DNA of 64,000 nt, from contig NZ_PEBS01000027.1 of the NCBI RefSeq assembly GCF_002869965.1, forward strand, positions 1 through 64,000, given 5' to 3'. Below are positions 9,352 to 19,332 of the stretch, piece by piece. Source of the DNA: Janthinobacterium sp. ROICE36. Its GTDB lineage: Bacteria > Pseudomonadota > Gammaproteobacteria > Burkholderiales > Burkholderiaceae_D. Below the pieces are notes generated by a model that saw only the letters and a program-made list of their open reading frames with translations, was not told the origin of the DNA and did no database searches. Numbering within the stretch: the first letter of the stretch is position 1; the number at the start of each line of letters is the position of its first letter. A program made the position numbers and the translations under genes.

Positions 9352-12132
9352 TTATGCAATCGTTGCGGCAAAGATCGTGTGCCACAGTCGCACCACATTG
9401 TCCGCATGCACGCGCACCCGTTCCGGTTCCACCCGGGCCAGGTCTTGCCCCTGCAGGCGCATCTGGTGCTGGAGCTTGCGCAGCGTGCGGTAGGCGTCGG
9501 CGACCAGGGCGGCCAGTTGGGCGTCGATCAGCCCCAGCTCGCCGCACAGGCGCAGCAGGGCGATATTGCCCGAGTTGGCCGTCAGTTGCGGATACTGCGC
9601 CGCATGCTGCAGCACCATGTATTGCACCATGAATTCGATGTCGATCATGCCGCCCGGATCTTGTTTCAAATCAAAGCTGCCGTGGCGGGGCGGGTGGGCG
9701 TCCAGCATTTTCTTGCGCATGGCTACCACTTCGCCCTTGAGCGGGCCGTTTTCCGGGCGTTCCTTGCGCAAGATCGTGTCGCGGATGCGTTCGAAGTGCT
9801 TGCCGATGCTGACGTCGCCGGCGCAGAAGCGCGCACGCGTGAGCGCCTGGTGCTCCCACACCCAGGCCGCGCTGCCCTGGTAGCGCTCGAATGCCTGCAC
9901 GCTGGAAACCAGCATGCCCGAGGCGCCATCGGGGCGCAGGGCGATATCGATGTCGAACAGGATGCCGGCCGAGGTGTGCGAGGTCATCCAGGTGATGAAG
10001 CGCTGCGCCAGCTTGGCGTACAGGCCGGGCGCTTCCTGGTCGTCGTCGTCGAACAGGAAGATGACGTCCAGGTCGGAGACATAGCCCAGTTCCTTGCCGC
10101 CCAGCTTGCCATATGCGATGACGGCGAATTTCGGCACGTCGCGGTGGCGCGTGGGTAACGTTTGCCAGACGGCTTGGACGGTGGCGGCGACGATGATGTC
10201 GGCCAGCTGCGACAGGTAATCGGCCAGCTTTTCCACGCTAAGGTCGCCTGCCAGGTCTTGCGCCAGGCACTGGAACAGCTGCGCATGGTGTGTTTCTCGC
10301 AGGATATCCATCTGCCGCTCCGTGTCGCCGGGCGCGTCGTCGAGCTGGCGCTGCAGGTCCAGCGCCAGCGCGTTTGGATCGGGCACCGTGTTGCGGATGC
10401 GTTCATCGAGCAGTTCGTCGAGCAGAATAGGATGTTGCGTGAGGAAGGTGGCGGCCCAGCCGCTGGCGCACACCATGCGCACGACGCGCTCGAGCGTATG
10501 GGGATATTCCGTCAGCAGCGACAAATAGGCCGAGCGGCGCGCGATGGCTTCCAAAAAGTCGAGCAGGCGGCCCAGGGTGGCCAGCTGGCTGGCGTTACCG
10601 TTGGAAACGGAGCAATCGGTGATCAGGGGCAGGGCGGAATTGACGAGGGCCACCAGGCGCGTGCGGCTCGCCTCGGGCAAGGATTGCAGCCGTGGCGCCT
10701 GCCATGTGGCCAGCAAACGGCGCGCGCAGGCGGCCGGTTCGTGGAAACCCAGGGCGGCAAAGCGTGCCTCGATGGCTTCCTGCTGGTCGGAGGCGGCGCA
10801 ATCGTTGGACGTCTGCGGATCGATGCCCGTGTCGGCCGGCGGCATGCCGTTGCTCTTGTCGCTGAACATTTCGTCAAATTGTCCCGCGACAAACACGCGG
10901 TGCGCTTCCAGCTGGGCCAGCAGGGTGGGTGTGTCGGGCAAGCCCATCATCTGCGCCACGCTGAAGCGATCGGCCTCGTTGGCGGGCAAGGTATGCGTTT
11001 GCGCATCGTCCAGGTATTGCAGCCGGTGTTCCAGGTTGCGCAAGAAAGTGTAGGAAGCCAGCAACTGTTCCACGATGGCCGGGTCCAGCAAGCCCTTGTC
11101 TGCCACCGTGCGCAAGGTGGCGCGCGTAGAGCGCTCACGCAGCTCGGCGTCGCGCCCGCCGCGTATCAGTTGAAATACTTGCGCCAGGAATTCGATTTCG
11201 CGGATGCCGCCACGGCCCAGCTTGACGTTGTTGCTGCGGTCCGGGTGCAGCCGCTCCTGGCGGTTGACCTCGGCGCGGATCTGGCCGTGCATGGTGCGGA
11301 TGGCATCGATGACGCCGAAATCGAGGTAGCGGCGGAAGACGAAGGGACGCACGATGGCGTCGAGCGAGGCGATATCTGCCGGCTTGCCCGTCACGGCGCG
11401 CGCCTTGACCCAGGCATAGCGCTCCCATTCGCGCCCTTGCACGATCAGGTATTGCTCTACCATGCTCAGGCTGGCCGCCAGCGGGCCTGAATTGCCGTTC
11501 GGGCGTAGCGCCATGTCAACGCGGAAAGTAAAACCGTCTTGCGTGATCTCGGCCAGGGCGGCGATCAGTTTCTTGCCCATGCGAATGAAAAACTCGTGAT
11601 TCGACAGGCTGCGCTGGCTAGGCACGGTGACTTGCGTGTCGCCATCTTCCGGGTAAACAAAGATCAGGTCGATATCCGACGAAACGTTCAGCTCGCCGCC
11701 GCCCTGCTTGCCCATCGCCAGCACCATCAATGCCTGCTCCTCGCCTGATTCCTCGCCGACGGGCATGCCGTGCAGGGCCACCATCTCGGCCATGATAGCG
11801 TCCACATGCGTGCGGATGGCGAAATCGGCAAAGCCCGTCATGGCTGTCACGACTTCGTGCAAGTCGGCCTGGCCGCCCAGATCGCGCGCGATCAGGCCGC
11901 AGACGAGCAGGTTGCGCAGGCGGCGCATGGCCCGCTCGGCCGGCAGTGGCGGCGTGGCGGCGTTCGCTTGAACGGCCAGTGCGGCGGCAAAATCGAGCCC
12001 GTCGAGCGGCGCGCGCACCAGTTGCGCTACCTGTGCGGCGCGCTCGGGGGCGGCGCCCAGCCAGCGCTGGTAGAAACGGGAGGCGGAGATCAAAGGCTGT
12101 GTGCTCATGGTGTCGGTAAGGGTCTCGGGCAT
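9352..12132 (-). CDS. glnE: Bifunctional glutamine synthetase adenylyltransferase/deadenylase
   Basis: Cytosolic regulator of nitrogen assimilation, about 926 residues, that adds AMP to and removes it from glutamine synthetase in response to PII and glutamine. Two nucleotidyltransferase domains are visible. One is near residue 144 (GGGELNVSSDIDLIF, the deadenylase half), the other near 677 (LGGKELGYVSDLDVIFLFD, the adenylylating half); each has the D-x-D metal motif. The family length is about 950. The open frame extends to 12207. ATG at 12132 (MPETLTD) or 12108 (MSTQPL) is the likely start, and neither has a strong Shine-Dalgarno, so the start is uncertain. It is divergent from the yhdP-type gene. 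Confidence 0.95.
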   Translation of the reverse strand: MPETLTDTMSTQPLISASRFYQRWLGAAPERAAQVAQLVRAPLDGLDFAAALAVQANAATPPLPAERAMRRLRNLLVCGLIARDLGGQADLHEVVTAMTGFADFAIRTHVDAIMAEMVALHGMPVGEESGEEQALMVLAMGKQGGGELNVSSDIDLIFVYPEDGDTQVTVPSQRSLSNHEFFIRMGKKLIAALAEITQDGFTFRVDMALRPNGNSGPLAASLSMVEQYLIVQGREWERYAWVKARAVTGKPADIASLDAIVRPFVFRRYLDFGVIDAIRTMHGQIRAEVNRQERLHPDRSNNVKLGRGGIREIEFLAQVFQLIRGGRDAELRERSTRATLRTVADKGLLDPAIVEQLLASYTFLRNLEHRLQYLDDAQTHTLPANEADRFSVAQMMGLPDTPTLLAQLEAHRVFVAGQFDEMFSDKSNGMPPADTGIDPQTSNDCAASDQQEAIEARFAALGFHEPAACARRLLATWQAPRLQSLPEASRTRLVALVNSALPLITDCSVSNGNASQLATLGRLLDFLEAIARRSAYLSLLTEYPHTLERVVRMVCASGWAATFLTQHPILLDELLDERIRNTVPDPNALALDLQRQLDDAPGDTERQMDILRETHHAQLFQCLAQDLAGDLSVEKLADYLSQLADIIVAATVQAVWQTLPTRHRDVPKFAVIAYGKLGGKELGYVSDLDVIFLFDDDDQEAPGLYAKLAQRFITWMTSHTSAGILFDIDIALRPDGASGMLVSSVQAFERYQGSAAWVWEHQALTRARFCAGDVSIGKHFERIRDTILRKERPENGPLKGEVVAMRKKMLDAHPPRHGSFDLKQDPGGMIDIEFMVQYMVLQHAAQYPQLTANSGNIALLRLCGELGLIDAQLAALVADAYRTLRKLQHQMRLQGQDLARVEPERVRVHADNVVRLWHTIFAATIA

Positions 12133-12345
12133 GCTGCTTGCATGGTTCTTGTTTAACTTGGCTGCGAACGGCGGGGGATGCGGTAAAATTGTGCCGCTGG
12201 CGCTCATGGCGCCGGCAGTGCGTGCTCTTCCGGACGATGGTAAGGGAGGCTTTGCTCAGAAGCAAGCGCAAGGATGCAGGCGCGCACCACGAATGCAGAC
12301 GATTTTTGCCATTATTTTACGCCGGGCCAGTTTATTAGCTTATTG

Positions 12346-15300
12346 ATGCAAAAACCGCCAGAAGCAAGCGTGACAGAACATGTGCCATTGGCCCTGCGCT
12401 GGCAGCGGCTGCGTGCCGCCTATCGCATGGCCAACCTGGCCACCCACCATGTGCTGGGTTTTACCATCAAACTGGTGCTGCTGGCGTATTTCGCCTTCGC
12501 CGTGCTGTTTTTATTCCTGCGCTACGCCATCTTGCCGAATATCGACTATTACAAAGGCGATATCGAGCGGGCGGCCAGCCGCGCGCTGGGCAACCCTGTG
12601 AGTATCGCGCGTATTTATGCTTCGTGGCATGGCGTGCGGCCGAATCTCTTTCTGGGCGAAGTGAGCCTGCGCGACCAGGCGGGTCGCCAGGCGCTGAGCC
12701 TGCCGAGCGTCTCGGCCACCGTGTCGTGGTGGAGCGTGCTCGGTTCCGTGCGCTTTGAAACCCTGGAAATCACCCGGCCCGACCTGGACGTGCGGCGCAG
12801 CAAGGATGGCAAGCTGTATGTGGCCGGGGTATTGATCGATAGCACGCAGGGCAGCGATGGCAAGGGTGCCGACTGGCTGCTGTCGCAGCATGAGATCATC
12901 ATTCGCGACGGCAAGGTGCGCTGGACGGATGAAGCGCGCGGCACACCCGAGCTGGCTTTGTCCCAGGTCAACTTGCTGCTGCGCAACCGCTGGCGCAGCC
13001 ACCGGCTGGGCTTGCAGGCAACGCCGCCCGCCAGCCTGGCCGCGCCCATCGATGTGCGCGCTCACTTCACGCATCCGCCCTTCAGCACGCGCATCTCGGA
13101 CGTGTCGATGTGGAAGGGCGAGTTGTACGCGGACCTGAAAAACGCCGACCTGGCCGCCTGGCGGCGCTACCTCGATTATCCGTTCGAGCTGAGCCAGGGC
13201 AAGGGCGCCCTGCGCGCCTGGTTGAGCCTGGATCACGCACGCCTGGCCGGCTTCACTGCCGATGTGGGCTTGAAGGATGTGCAGGCGCAACTGGGCCAGC
13301 ATATCGCTCCGCTCGACTTGCTGTCGGTCAGCGGGCGCATTTCGGCCAAGGAAGAGCTGTCGGCCCAGGTGCCGGACGGCAAGCCAACCTTTGGCGCAAA
13401 TGGACACCAGGTCGAATTGACGAATTTTGCGGTGGAAACACGCGATGGCCTCAGCCTGCCGCCCACGACCTTGTCCGAACGCTTTGTTGCCGCCACCAAG
13501 CGCAAGCCGGCGCGCACGGAAATCACGGCCAAGTCCCTCGATTTGCACACCCTGGCCGCGCTGGCCGACAAGTTGCCGCTGGGCGAGCAGCAGCGCCAGC
13601 GCCTCGACGCCCTGGCGCCGCGCGGGCGTTTGCAGGATTTTTCAGCGCAATGGGACGGCGACATGGCCACGCCCGCCAGCTACCGTTTGCGCGGCAAACT
13701 CATCGACCTGGGCCTGAATGCGCAGCCGGCGCGCCTGGCCGTGGCGAAGACGGCGAGTAGCCCTGCACAGGCGGCCGCGCCAGCCATTCCCGGCGTCGAG
13801 CACCTGAGCGGCAGCATCGACGCCAACGACAAGGGCGGCAGCATCAGTATCGATGCGCAAGACCTGGTGCTGCAGTTGCCCACCTACCTGAGCGAACCGG
13901 CCTTGCCGTTCGAACAATTCGCCATGCAGGCGCGCTGGGCCTTTGAAGCGGACAATATGCTGCAAGTCGGGCTGGATAAGCTCGATTTCAATCAGCAAGG
14001 TTTGCGCGTCGCCTTGCAAGGCACGCACCGCATGCCGCTCGACGGCAAGAACCTGGGCCAGGTGGACTTGACGGGCACGATCGACAATTTCCAGATCAAC
14101 ACCATCGGCCGCTATCTGCCGCTGCAAACGCCCGAGCATTTGCGTCACTGGCTGACGGGCGCGCTGGAAGGCGGCGTGGCGCGCGATGTCAGCCTGCGCA
14201 TGCGCGGCGAACTCGAGCATTTCCCGTTCAAGGCTGATACGCCGGCGCAGCGCAGCCGTGGCGACTTCCGCGTGGCCGGCAAGATCGAGAATGGCATCCT
14301 CAATTATGCGCCCGGCGAATTGGCGGAAAACGGCCCGCTGGCAGGCAAGGCGCCCCGCTGGCCGCAGGCGGAAAAAATCAAGGGCAGTTTTATTTTCGAG
14401 CGGGCGCGCATGGAAATTCGCGGCGACACGGCCACCACGGGCGGTGTGGCATTGACGAATGTCAAAGCCGTGATTCCCGACCTGACCGTCTTCGACACCT
14501 TGCTCGATATCGAAGGCAATGCGGCCGGCCCGATGCAGGAATTCCTCAAGTACGTGACGGCCAGCCCCGTGCTGGGCTGGATCGAGCATTTCACGGATGA
14601 AACGACGGCGACGGGCAACGCCAGGCTGGCCCTCAAATTGCACTTGCCGATAGAGCGCATGATCGAGGCGACCGTGCAGGGCAGCTTGCAGCTGGCGGGC
14701 AATGACGTGGTGTTGTTCCACGACATGCCGCCCGTGCTGGGCACGCAGGGCAAGATCGAATTCAACGAGAGGGGCGTCAATCTGAATGGCTTGAATGGCA
14801 GCCTGCTGGGCGGGCCGCTGGCCATCTCGGGCGGCACGCAGGCGGACAATTCCATCCAGGTGAAAATTGCCGGCAACATGAGCATCGACGGCTTGCGCAA
14901 GACGTATCCATCGCCTGTGCTGCAGCGCCTGGCGCAACATTTGAATGGCGGCGCGCGCTATAGCGGCCTGATCACGGCGCGCGACCACCAGGTGGTGGTC
15001 AATGTCGAGTCGCCGCTGACGGGTCTGGGTCTGGATTTCCCCGCTCCCCTGAAAAAGCCGGCCGGCGATAGCTTGCCCGTGAAATTTACCCTGACGGGCA
15101 ATGCGGCGAACGGGGCCGGCCTGCGCACTGACGATATCCGCATCGCGCTGGGGTCGGGCATCGCTGCGCGCTACCAGCGCCAGAAGCAGGGCAAGGATGC
15201 CTGGCGCCTGGTGCGCGGCGGCATCGGCGTGAACGTGCCGGCGCCGGAACCGGACAGCGGCATGATGCTCAACGTGAATATGAAAACGCTGGACGTAGAC

Positions 15301-16530
15301 AGCTGGATCGGCGTCGGCAGCGAGATTGCCGGCAGCACGGCGCCAGCCGATGCGGGCGGCAGCGCTGACGACGCGCCCGATATCGCACAATACGTGGTGC
15401 CGGACCTGATGGCGGCGCGTGCCAGCGAACTGATGCTGGGTGAGCGCAAGCTGGAAAACGTGGTGGTGGGCGCCACGCATCAAAAGGATGTGTGGCAAGC
15501 CAATATTGACGCGAAACAGGTGTCGGGCTATGTGACATGGCTGGAAACGCCGTCCGGACTGGGCAAGATGACGGCGCGTCTGTCGTCGCTGATCATTCCG
15601 GAATCGGCCGCCAACGATGTGAAGAATTTGCTGGAAGGCAAGAGTGGCGCCCAGTCGATTCCCTCGCTCGATATCATCGCCGAGCAATTTGAGCTGTTCA
15701 ACAAGAAGATCGGCCGGCTGGAGTTGCAGGCCTATAACACCATGGCGGCGGGCGGGCGCGAGTGGCGCGTGGGCAAGCTGCAACTGTCCAATCCTGATGG
15801 TGCGCTGAGCGGCAATGGCAAATGGGTCATCAAGGATGGGCAAAGCACGACCAGCCTGCGTTTTGGCCTCGATATCGTCGATGCGGGCAAGTTGCTCGAC
15901 CGCTTCGGCTTTGCCGACACGCTGCGTCGCGGCAAGGGGCGCCTGAGCGGCGACATCGCCTGGAATGGTTTGCCGTATTCGCTCGACATTCCCACCCTGT
16001 CGGGGCAGATCGAGATGAATGTGGAGTCGGGCCAGTTCCTCAAGCAGGATCCGGGCGCGGCCAAGCTGTTGGGCGTGCTCAGCCTGCAAGCCTTGCCCCG
16101 TTTGCTGAAACTCGATTTCCACGACGTGTTTTCCGAAGGCCTGGCCTTCGACGGCATCACGGCCAACGCCAACATCAAGCGCGGCGTGGTGACCACCGAC
16201 AACCTCAAGATGCACGGCGTGGCGGCCACCGTACTGATGGATGGCACGGCCGACATCGCCAATGAAACGACGAATTTGCACGTGGTGGTGATCCCGGAAT
16301 TTAACCTGGGCACGGGGCCGCTCGTGTATGCGCTGGCCGTCAATCCCGTCATCGGCCTGGGCAGTTTCCTGGCGCAATTGTTCCTGCGCGCCCCCGTGAT
16401 GAAGGCGCTCACCTACCACATGCAGATCGCCGGCCCCTGGAAGTCGCCCGTCGTGACCAAGCTCGACGGTGGTAAATTGGAGCCTGTCGCCGTGCCTGCC
16501 GCCTCAGCGGCGGAGGCGGTGGCGAAATAG
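12346..16530 (+). CDS. yhdP: YhdP family AsmA-like envelope protein
   Basis: Very large single-pass inner-membrane protein of about 1394 residues, with one membrane segment at about 38-58 and a long periplasmic repeat-rich beta body. It ends in an AsmA-like C-terminal region (about 1150-1370, with DIVDAGKLLDRFGFADTLRRG). YhdP is one of the AsmA-like proteins implicated in moving phospholipids to the outer membrane in enterobacteria. The link to this protein is by architecture and by gene order, since yhdP commonly lies next to tldD. The start is uncertain: the frame is open from 12274, and ATG 12346 or GTG 12370 are alternatives with poor Shine-Dalgarno sequences. Confidence 0.88.
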   Translation: MQKPPEASVTEHVPLALRWQRLRAAYRMANLATHHVLGFTIKLVLLAYFAFAVLFLFLRYAILPNIDYYKGDIERAASRALGNPVSIARIYASWHGVRPNLFLGEVSLRDQAGRQALSLPSVSATVSWWSVLGSVRFETLEITRPDLDVRRSKDGKLYVAGVLIDSTQGSDGKGADWLLSQHEIIIRDGKVRWTDEARGTPELALSQVNLLLRNRWRSHRLGLQATPPASLAAPIDVRAHFTHPPFSTRISDVSMWKGELYADLKNADLAAWRRYLDYPFELSQGKGALRAWLSLDHARLAGFTADVGLKDVQAQLGQHIAPLDLLSVSGRISAKEELSAQVPDGKPTFGANGHQVELTNFAVETRDGLSLPPTTLSERFVAATKRKPARTEITAKSLDLHTLAALADKLPLGEQQRQRLDALAPRGRLQDFSAQWDGDMATPASYRLRGKLIDLGLNAQPARLAVAKTASSPAQAAAPAIPGVEHLSGSIDANDKGGSISIDAQDLVLQLPTYLSEPALPFEQFAMQARWAFEADNMLQVGLDKLDFNQQGLRVALQGTHRMPLDGKNLGQVDLTGTIDNFQINTIGRYLPLQTPEHLRHWLTGALEGGVARDVSLRMRGELEHFPFKADTPAQRSRGDFRVAGKIENGILNYAPGELAENGPLAGKAPRWPQAEKIKGSFIFERARMEIRGDTATTGGVALTNVKAVIPDLTVFDTLLDIEGNAAGPMQEFLKYVTASPVLGWIEHFTDETTATGNARLALKLHLPIERMIEATVQGSLQLAGNDVVLFHDMPPVLGTQGKIEFNERGVNLNGLNGSLLGGPLAISGGTQADNSIQVKIAGNMSIDGLRKTYPSPVLQRLAQHLNGGARYSGLITARDHQVVVNVESPLTGLGLDFPAPLKKPAGDSLPVKFTLTGNAANGAGLRTDDIRIALGSGIAARYQRQKQGKDAWRLVRGGIGVNVPAPEPDSGMMLNVNMKTLDVDSWIGVGSEIAGSTAPADAGGSADDAPDIAQYVVPDLMAARASELMLGERKLENVVVGATHQKDVWQANIDAKQVSGYVTWLETPSGLGKMTARLSSLIIPESAANDVKNLLEGKSGAQSIPSLDIIAEQFELFNKKIGRLELQAYNTMAAGGREWRVGKLQLSNPDGALSGNGKWVIKDGQSTTSLRFGLDIVDAGKLLDRFGFADTLRRGKGRLSGDIAWNGLPYSLDIPTLSGQIEMNVESGQFLKQDPGAAKLLGVLSLQALPRLLKLDFHDVFSEGLAFDGITANANIKRGVVTTDNLKMHGVAATVLMDGTADIANETTNLHVVVIPEFNLGTGPLVYALAVNPVIGLGSFLAQLFLRAPVMKALTYHMQIAGPWKSPVVTKLDGGKLEPVAVPAASAAEAVAK

Positions 16531-16560
16531 GCGAGGCGTTCGAATGGATAAAAGGTGGCA

Positions 16561-17361
16561 ATGATGCATACAGTCGCAGCAATACAAATGATTTCCTCGC
16601 CGTCCGTGGAAGACAACCTGGCCACGGCGCGGCGCCTGGTGGCGCAGGCCGCCGCCGGTGGCGCGCAGCTGGTGGTGCTGCCCGAATACTGGGCCATCAT
16701 GGGCAAGCAGGAAACGGACAAGCTGGCCCATGCGGAACAGCCTGGCAGCGGACCCATCCAGGATGGCATGGCGCAGATGGCGCGCCAGCACGGCATCTGG
16801 CTGATCGGTGGCACCTTGCCCCTGATTTCCGGCGCGGAGGGCAAGGTCTTGAATACCACGTTGGTGTACGACCCGCAAGGCGAGTCGGCCGGCCGCTACG
16901 ACAAGATCCACCTGTTCGGCTTTAAGCGCGGCACCGAGTCCTACAATGAATCGCGCACCATCGTGCCCGGTGCGCAAGTGCGCACGATCGAGATGCCGTT
17001 TGGCCGGGTCGGCCTGTCCATCTGCTACGATCTGCGTTTTCCCGAGCTGTACCGCGCCATGGGCGATTGCGCGCTGATCGTCGTGCCGGCCGCGTTTACC
17101 CATACGACGGGCAGCGCCCACTGGGAAGTGCTGCTGCGCGCGCGCGCCATCGAAAACCAGTGCTATGTGCTGGCCTCGGCGCAGGGCGGCCTGCATCCGA
17201 ACGGCCGGCGTACCTGGGGTCACAGCATGCTGATCGACCCCTGGGGCGAAGTGCAAGCCGTGTTGCCCGAAGGCGAGGGCGTGGTGAGCGGCGAGATCGA
17301 CCTGGCGTTCCTGGCCGGCGTGCGCGAATCCTTGCCAGCGTTAGCCCACCGCACCATGTAA
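16561..17361 (+). CDS. Carbon-nitrogen hydrolase (nitrilase superfamily, Nit-like amidase)
   Basis: Cytosolic amidase of 266 residues with the full Glu-Lys-Cys triad: Glu42 in LPEYW, Lys115 in YDKIHLFG and Cys155 in SICYDLRFPE. The sequence fits the Nit1/Nit2-type group, whose bacterial members repair deaminated glutathione or hydrolyse omega-amides; the exact substrate is inferred. AAAGG lies just upstream of two adjacent ATGs (16561 and 16564). It sits 30 bases after the yhdP-type gene and 19 bases before tldD, so the three probably form one operon. Confidence 0.9.
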   Translation: MMHTVAAIQMISSPSVEDNLATARRLVAQAAAGGAQLVVLPEYWAIMGKQETDKLAHAEQPGSGPIQDGMAQMARQHGIWLIGGTLPLISGAEGKVLNTTLVYDPQGESAGRYDKIHLFGFKRGTESYNESRTIVPGAQVRTIEMPFGRVGLSICYDLRFPELYRAMGDCALIVVPAAFTHTTGSAHWEVLLRARAIENQCYVLASAQGGLHPNGRRTWGHSMLIDPWGEVQAVLPEGEGVVSGEIDLAFLAGVRESLPALAHRTM

Positions 17362-17380
17362 ATGTAAACAATAGATAGCC

Positions 17381-18841
17381 ATGATCCCATTTGAACCCAA
17401 TCTGTCCAGCCTGGCCGTGGCGCGCGAACTCCTGCTCACGCCGTTCGGCCTGGACGAAGACAAGCTGCTGAAAGCCCTGGGCACGATGTTTACGCACAAG
17501 GTCGATTATGCCGACCTGTACTTCCAGTCGACCAAGAGCGAAGGCTGGAGCCTGGAAGAGGGCATCGTCAAGACGGGCAGCTTTTCCATCGACCAGGGCG
17601 TGGGCGTGCGCGCCGTGTCCGGCGACAAGACGGCCTTTGCGTATTCCGACGAGATTTCCGAACGGGCCCTGCTGGAAGCGGCAGCGGCCACGCGCACCAT
17701 TGCGCGCGCGGGGACCGGCAAGATCAAGATCGCGAGGCAGACGCTGGCGCAGGGCGGACGTTCGCTGTACCTGCCCAACGACCCGCTCGCTTCGCTGGAC
17801 GCCACGGCCAAGGTGCAACTGCTTGAGCGCGTGGAAAAGATGGCGCGCGCGAAAGATCCTCGCGTGGTGCAGGTAATGGCGGGCCTGGCCGGCGAGTACG
17901 ACGTGGTGCTGGTGCTGCGCAGCGACGGCGTGCTGGCGGCCGACATTCGCCCGCTGGTACGCGTCTCGCTCACCGTGATCGCGGAACAGAATGGCCGCCG
18001 CGAAACGGGTTCGGCCGGCGGCGGCGGACGTTTCAGCTATGACTATTTCAGCGATGCCGTGCTGGAACAATACGCGGCAGACGCCGTCAATTCGGCCCTG
18101 GTGAACCTGGAAGCGCGCCCGGCGCCCGCCGGTCCCATGACCATCGTGCTGGGACCAGGCTGGCCCGGCATCCTGCTGCACGAGGCCATCGGCCACGGCC
18201 TGGAAGGCGATTTCAATCGCAAGGGCTCGTCCGCGTTTTCCGGGTGCATCGGCGAGCGCGTGGCTGCCAAGGGCGTCACGGTGGTCGACGACGGCACCCT
18301 GGCTGGCCGGCGCGGCTCCCTGAATATCGACGACGAGGGCAACCCGACGCAGTGCACGACCCTGATCGAGGATGGCATCCTGAAGGGTTACATCCAGGAC
18401 ACCATGAATGCGCGCCTGATGAAGATGCCCGTGACGGGCAATGCGCGCCGCGAATCGTTCGCCCACCTGCCCATGCCGCGCATGACGAACACGTATATGC
18501 TGGGAGGCGACCGGGACCCGGGTGAAATCCTCGCTTCCGTCAAAAACGGTTTATATGCCGTCAACTTTGGCGGCGGTCAGGTCGACATTACGAACGGCAA
18601 GTTCGTCTTCTCGGCCAGCGAAGCGTACATGATAGAAAACGGCAAACTCAGCTACCCGGTCAAAGGGGCGACCCTGATTGGCAACGGCCCGGACGTGCTC
18701 CACCGCGTTTCCATGATCGGCAACGACATGCGCCTGGACTCGGGCGTGGGCGTGTGCGGCAAGGAGGGGCAAAGCGTGCCCGTGGGCGTAGGGCAGCCAA
18801 CCCTGCGCCTCGATGGCATCACGGTGGGCGGCACGGCCTGA
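17381..18841 (+). CDS. tldD: Metalloprotease TldD
   Basis: Zinc protease subunit of 486 residues that works with TldE/PmbA on unfolded peptides, for example in maturation of microcin B17 and degradation of the CcdA antitoxin in E. coli. The metal-binding [11 protein letters not shown] has His267, Glu268 and His272. The C-terminal region includes [20 protein letters not shown]. Length is typical (E. coli 481). Its partner tldE is not in this window. Confidence 0.95.
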   Translation: MIPFEPNLSSLAVARELLLTPFGLDEDKLLKALGTMFTHKVDYADLYFQSTKSEGWSLEEGIVKTGSFSIDQGVGVRAVSGDKTAFAYSDEISERALLEAAAATRTIARAGTGKIKIARQTLAQGGRSLYLPNDPLASLDATAKVQLLERVEKMARAKDPRVVQVMAGLAGEYDVVLVLRSDGVLAADIRPLVRVSLTVIAEQNGRRETGSAGGGGRFSYDYFSDAVLEQYAADAVNSALVNLEARPAPAGPMTIVLGPGWPGILLHEAIGHGLEGDFNRKGSSAFSGCIGERVAAKGVTVVDDGTLAGRRGSLNIDDEGNPTQCTTLIEDGILKGYIQDTMNARLMKMPVTGNARRESFAHLPMPRMTNTYMLGGDRDPGEILASVKNGLYAVNFGGGQVDITNGKFVFSASEAYMIENGKLSYPVKGATLIGNGPDVLHRVSMIGNDMRLDSGVGVCGKEGQSVPVGVGQPTLRLDGITVGGTA

Positions 18842-19147
18842 ACCAGGGGTCAAGCGCAAACACCTGCGCCTCATAATGTGTACTTCGATTCCGCACGGAG
18901 AAAGCGTCCCGCCGCGCCCGCGTAGTCGAGACGTTGATAGTGCGTCGTTTGCCAGCGTCAAAACCGGCTGGCGTGGCGTGCACAGCGTTGGTAGTCAGCC
19001 GATGCGCATCCGCAGCACGCAACTTTTTATGCTTTTTTACGCGCATTGCAGTGTAAAACGGCTGCAACATGCGGCTTTGCCGACAAATATGCTTGCCAAT
19101 CTTTGCAATTTAGGTTTATAGTCGTTCATCACTTAGGGATGACTCGC
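18842..19147. other. Gene-free stretch before the aroG leader
   Basis: No gene is seen between tldD and the aroG leader peptide. No clear terminator follows tldD. The right end contains the promoter at 19093-19122. Confidence 0.5.
19093..19122 (+). promoter_or_regulatory. Promoter of the aroG leader transcript
   Basis: TTGCCA (19093-19098), an 18-base spacer and TATAGT (19117-19122) make a good sigma-70-type promoter. The expected transcript start near 19129 is about 20 bases before the leader peptide start. Confidence 0.75.
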
Positions 19148-19216
19148 ATGTTCGCTCGCCACTTTTTTACCGCTTATTTTTACTTTAGCAATTCCAACCC
19201 AAAGGCGGTGGAGTAG
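19148..19216 (+). CDS. Phe/Tyr-rich leader peptide of aroG
   Basis: A 22-codon frame whose residues 5-13 read HFFTAYFYF. It has five Phe codons (one TTC and four TTT) and two Tyr codons, nearly all packed into 19163-19186. AGGGA at 19135-19139 is spaced 8 bases from ATG 19148; an in-frame ATG at 19139 is an alternative. The stop TAG (19214-19216) falls just after GGCGGT (19204-19209), which can pair with the 5' arm of the terminator hairpin. This is the classical layout of a ribosome-stalling attenuator, as in the enteric pheA leader. Its role is regulatory rather than enzymatic; this is inferred from the sequence. Confidence 0.85.
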   Translation: MFARHFFTAYFYFSNSNPKAVE

Positions 19217-19261
19217 CGGTCGGTTCACGTAGCAGCAAAAAACGAGATCCCAGCAAATTCT

Positions 19262-19292
19262 AAAAAACCGCCACTGATGGCGGTTTTTTTTT
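19262..19292 (+). terminator. Attenuator terminator hairpin upstream of aroG
   Basis: AAAAAACCGCC and GGCGGTTTTTT form an 11-bp stem with loop ACTGAT, followed by more T residues. It lies inside the leader transcript, 40 bases before the aroG start. Its arm ACCGCC (19267-19272) is complementary to GGCGGT in the leader frame (19204-19209), giving an alternative antiterminator. ACCGCT (19169-19174, under the Phe/Tyr codons) can pair with AGCGGT (19215-19220). Confidence 0.88.
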
Positions 19293-19332
19293 ACCCAGAT
19301 GTTTTACCCTTCCTTAAATTTTGGAGAAAATG

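Noticed and set aside
13642..16419. 925-residue minus-strand frame opposite the yhdP-type gene
   Set aside because: Antisense shadow of a well-supported AsmA-like protein.
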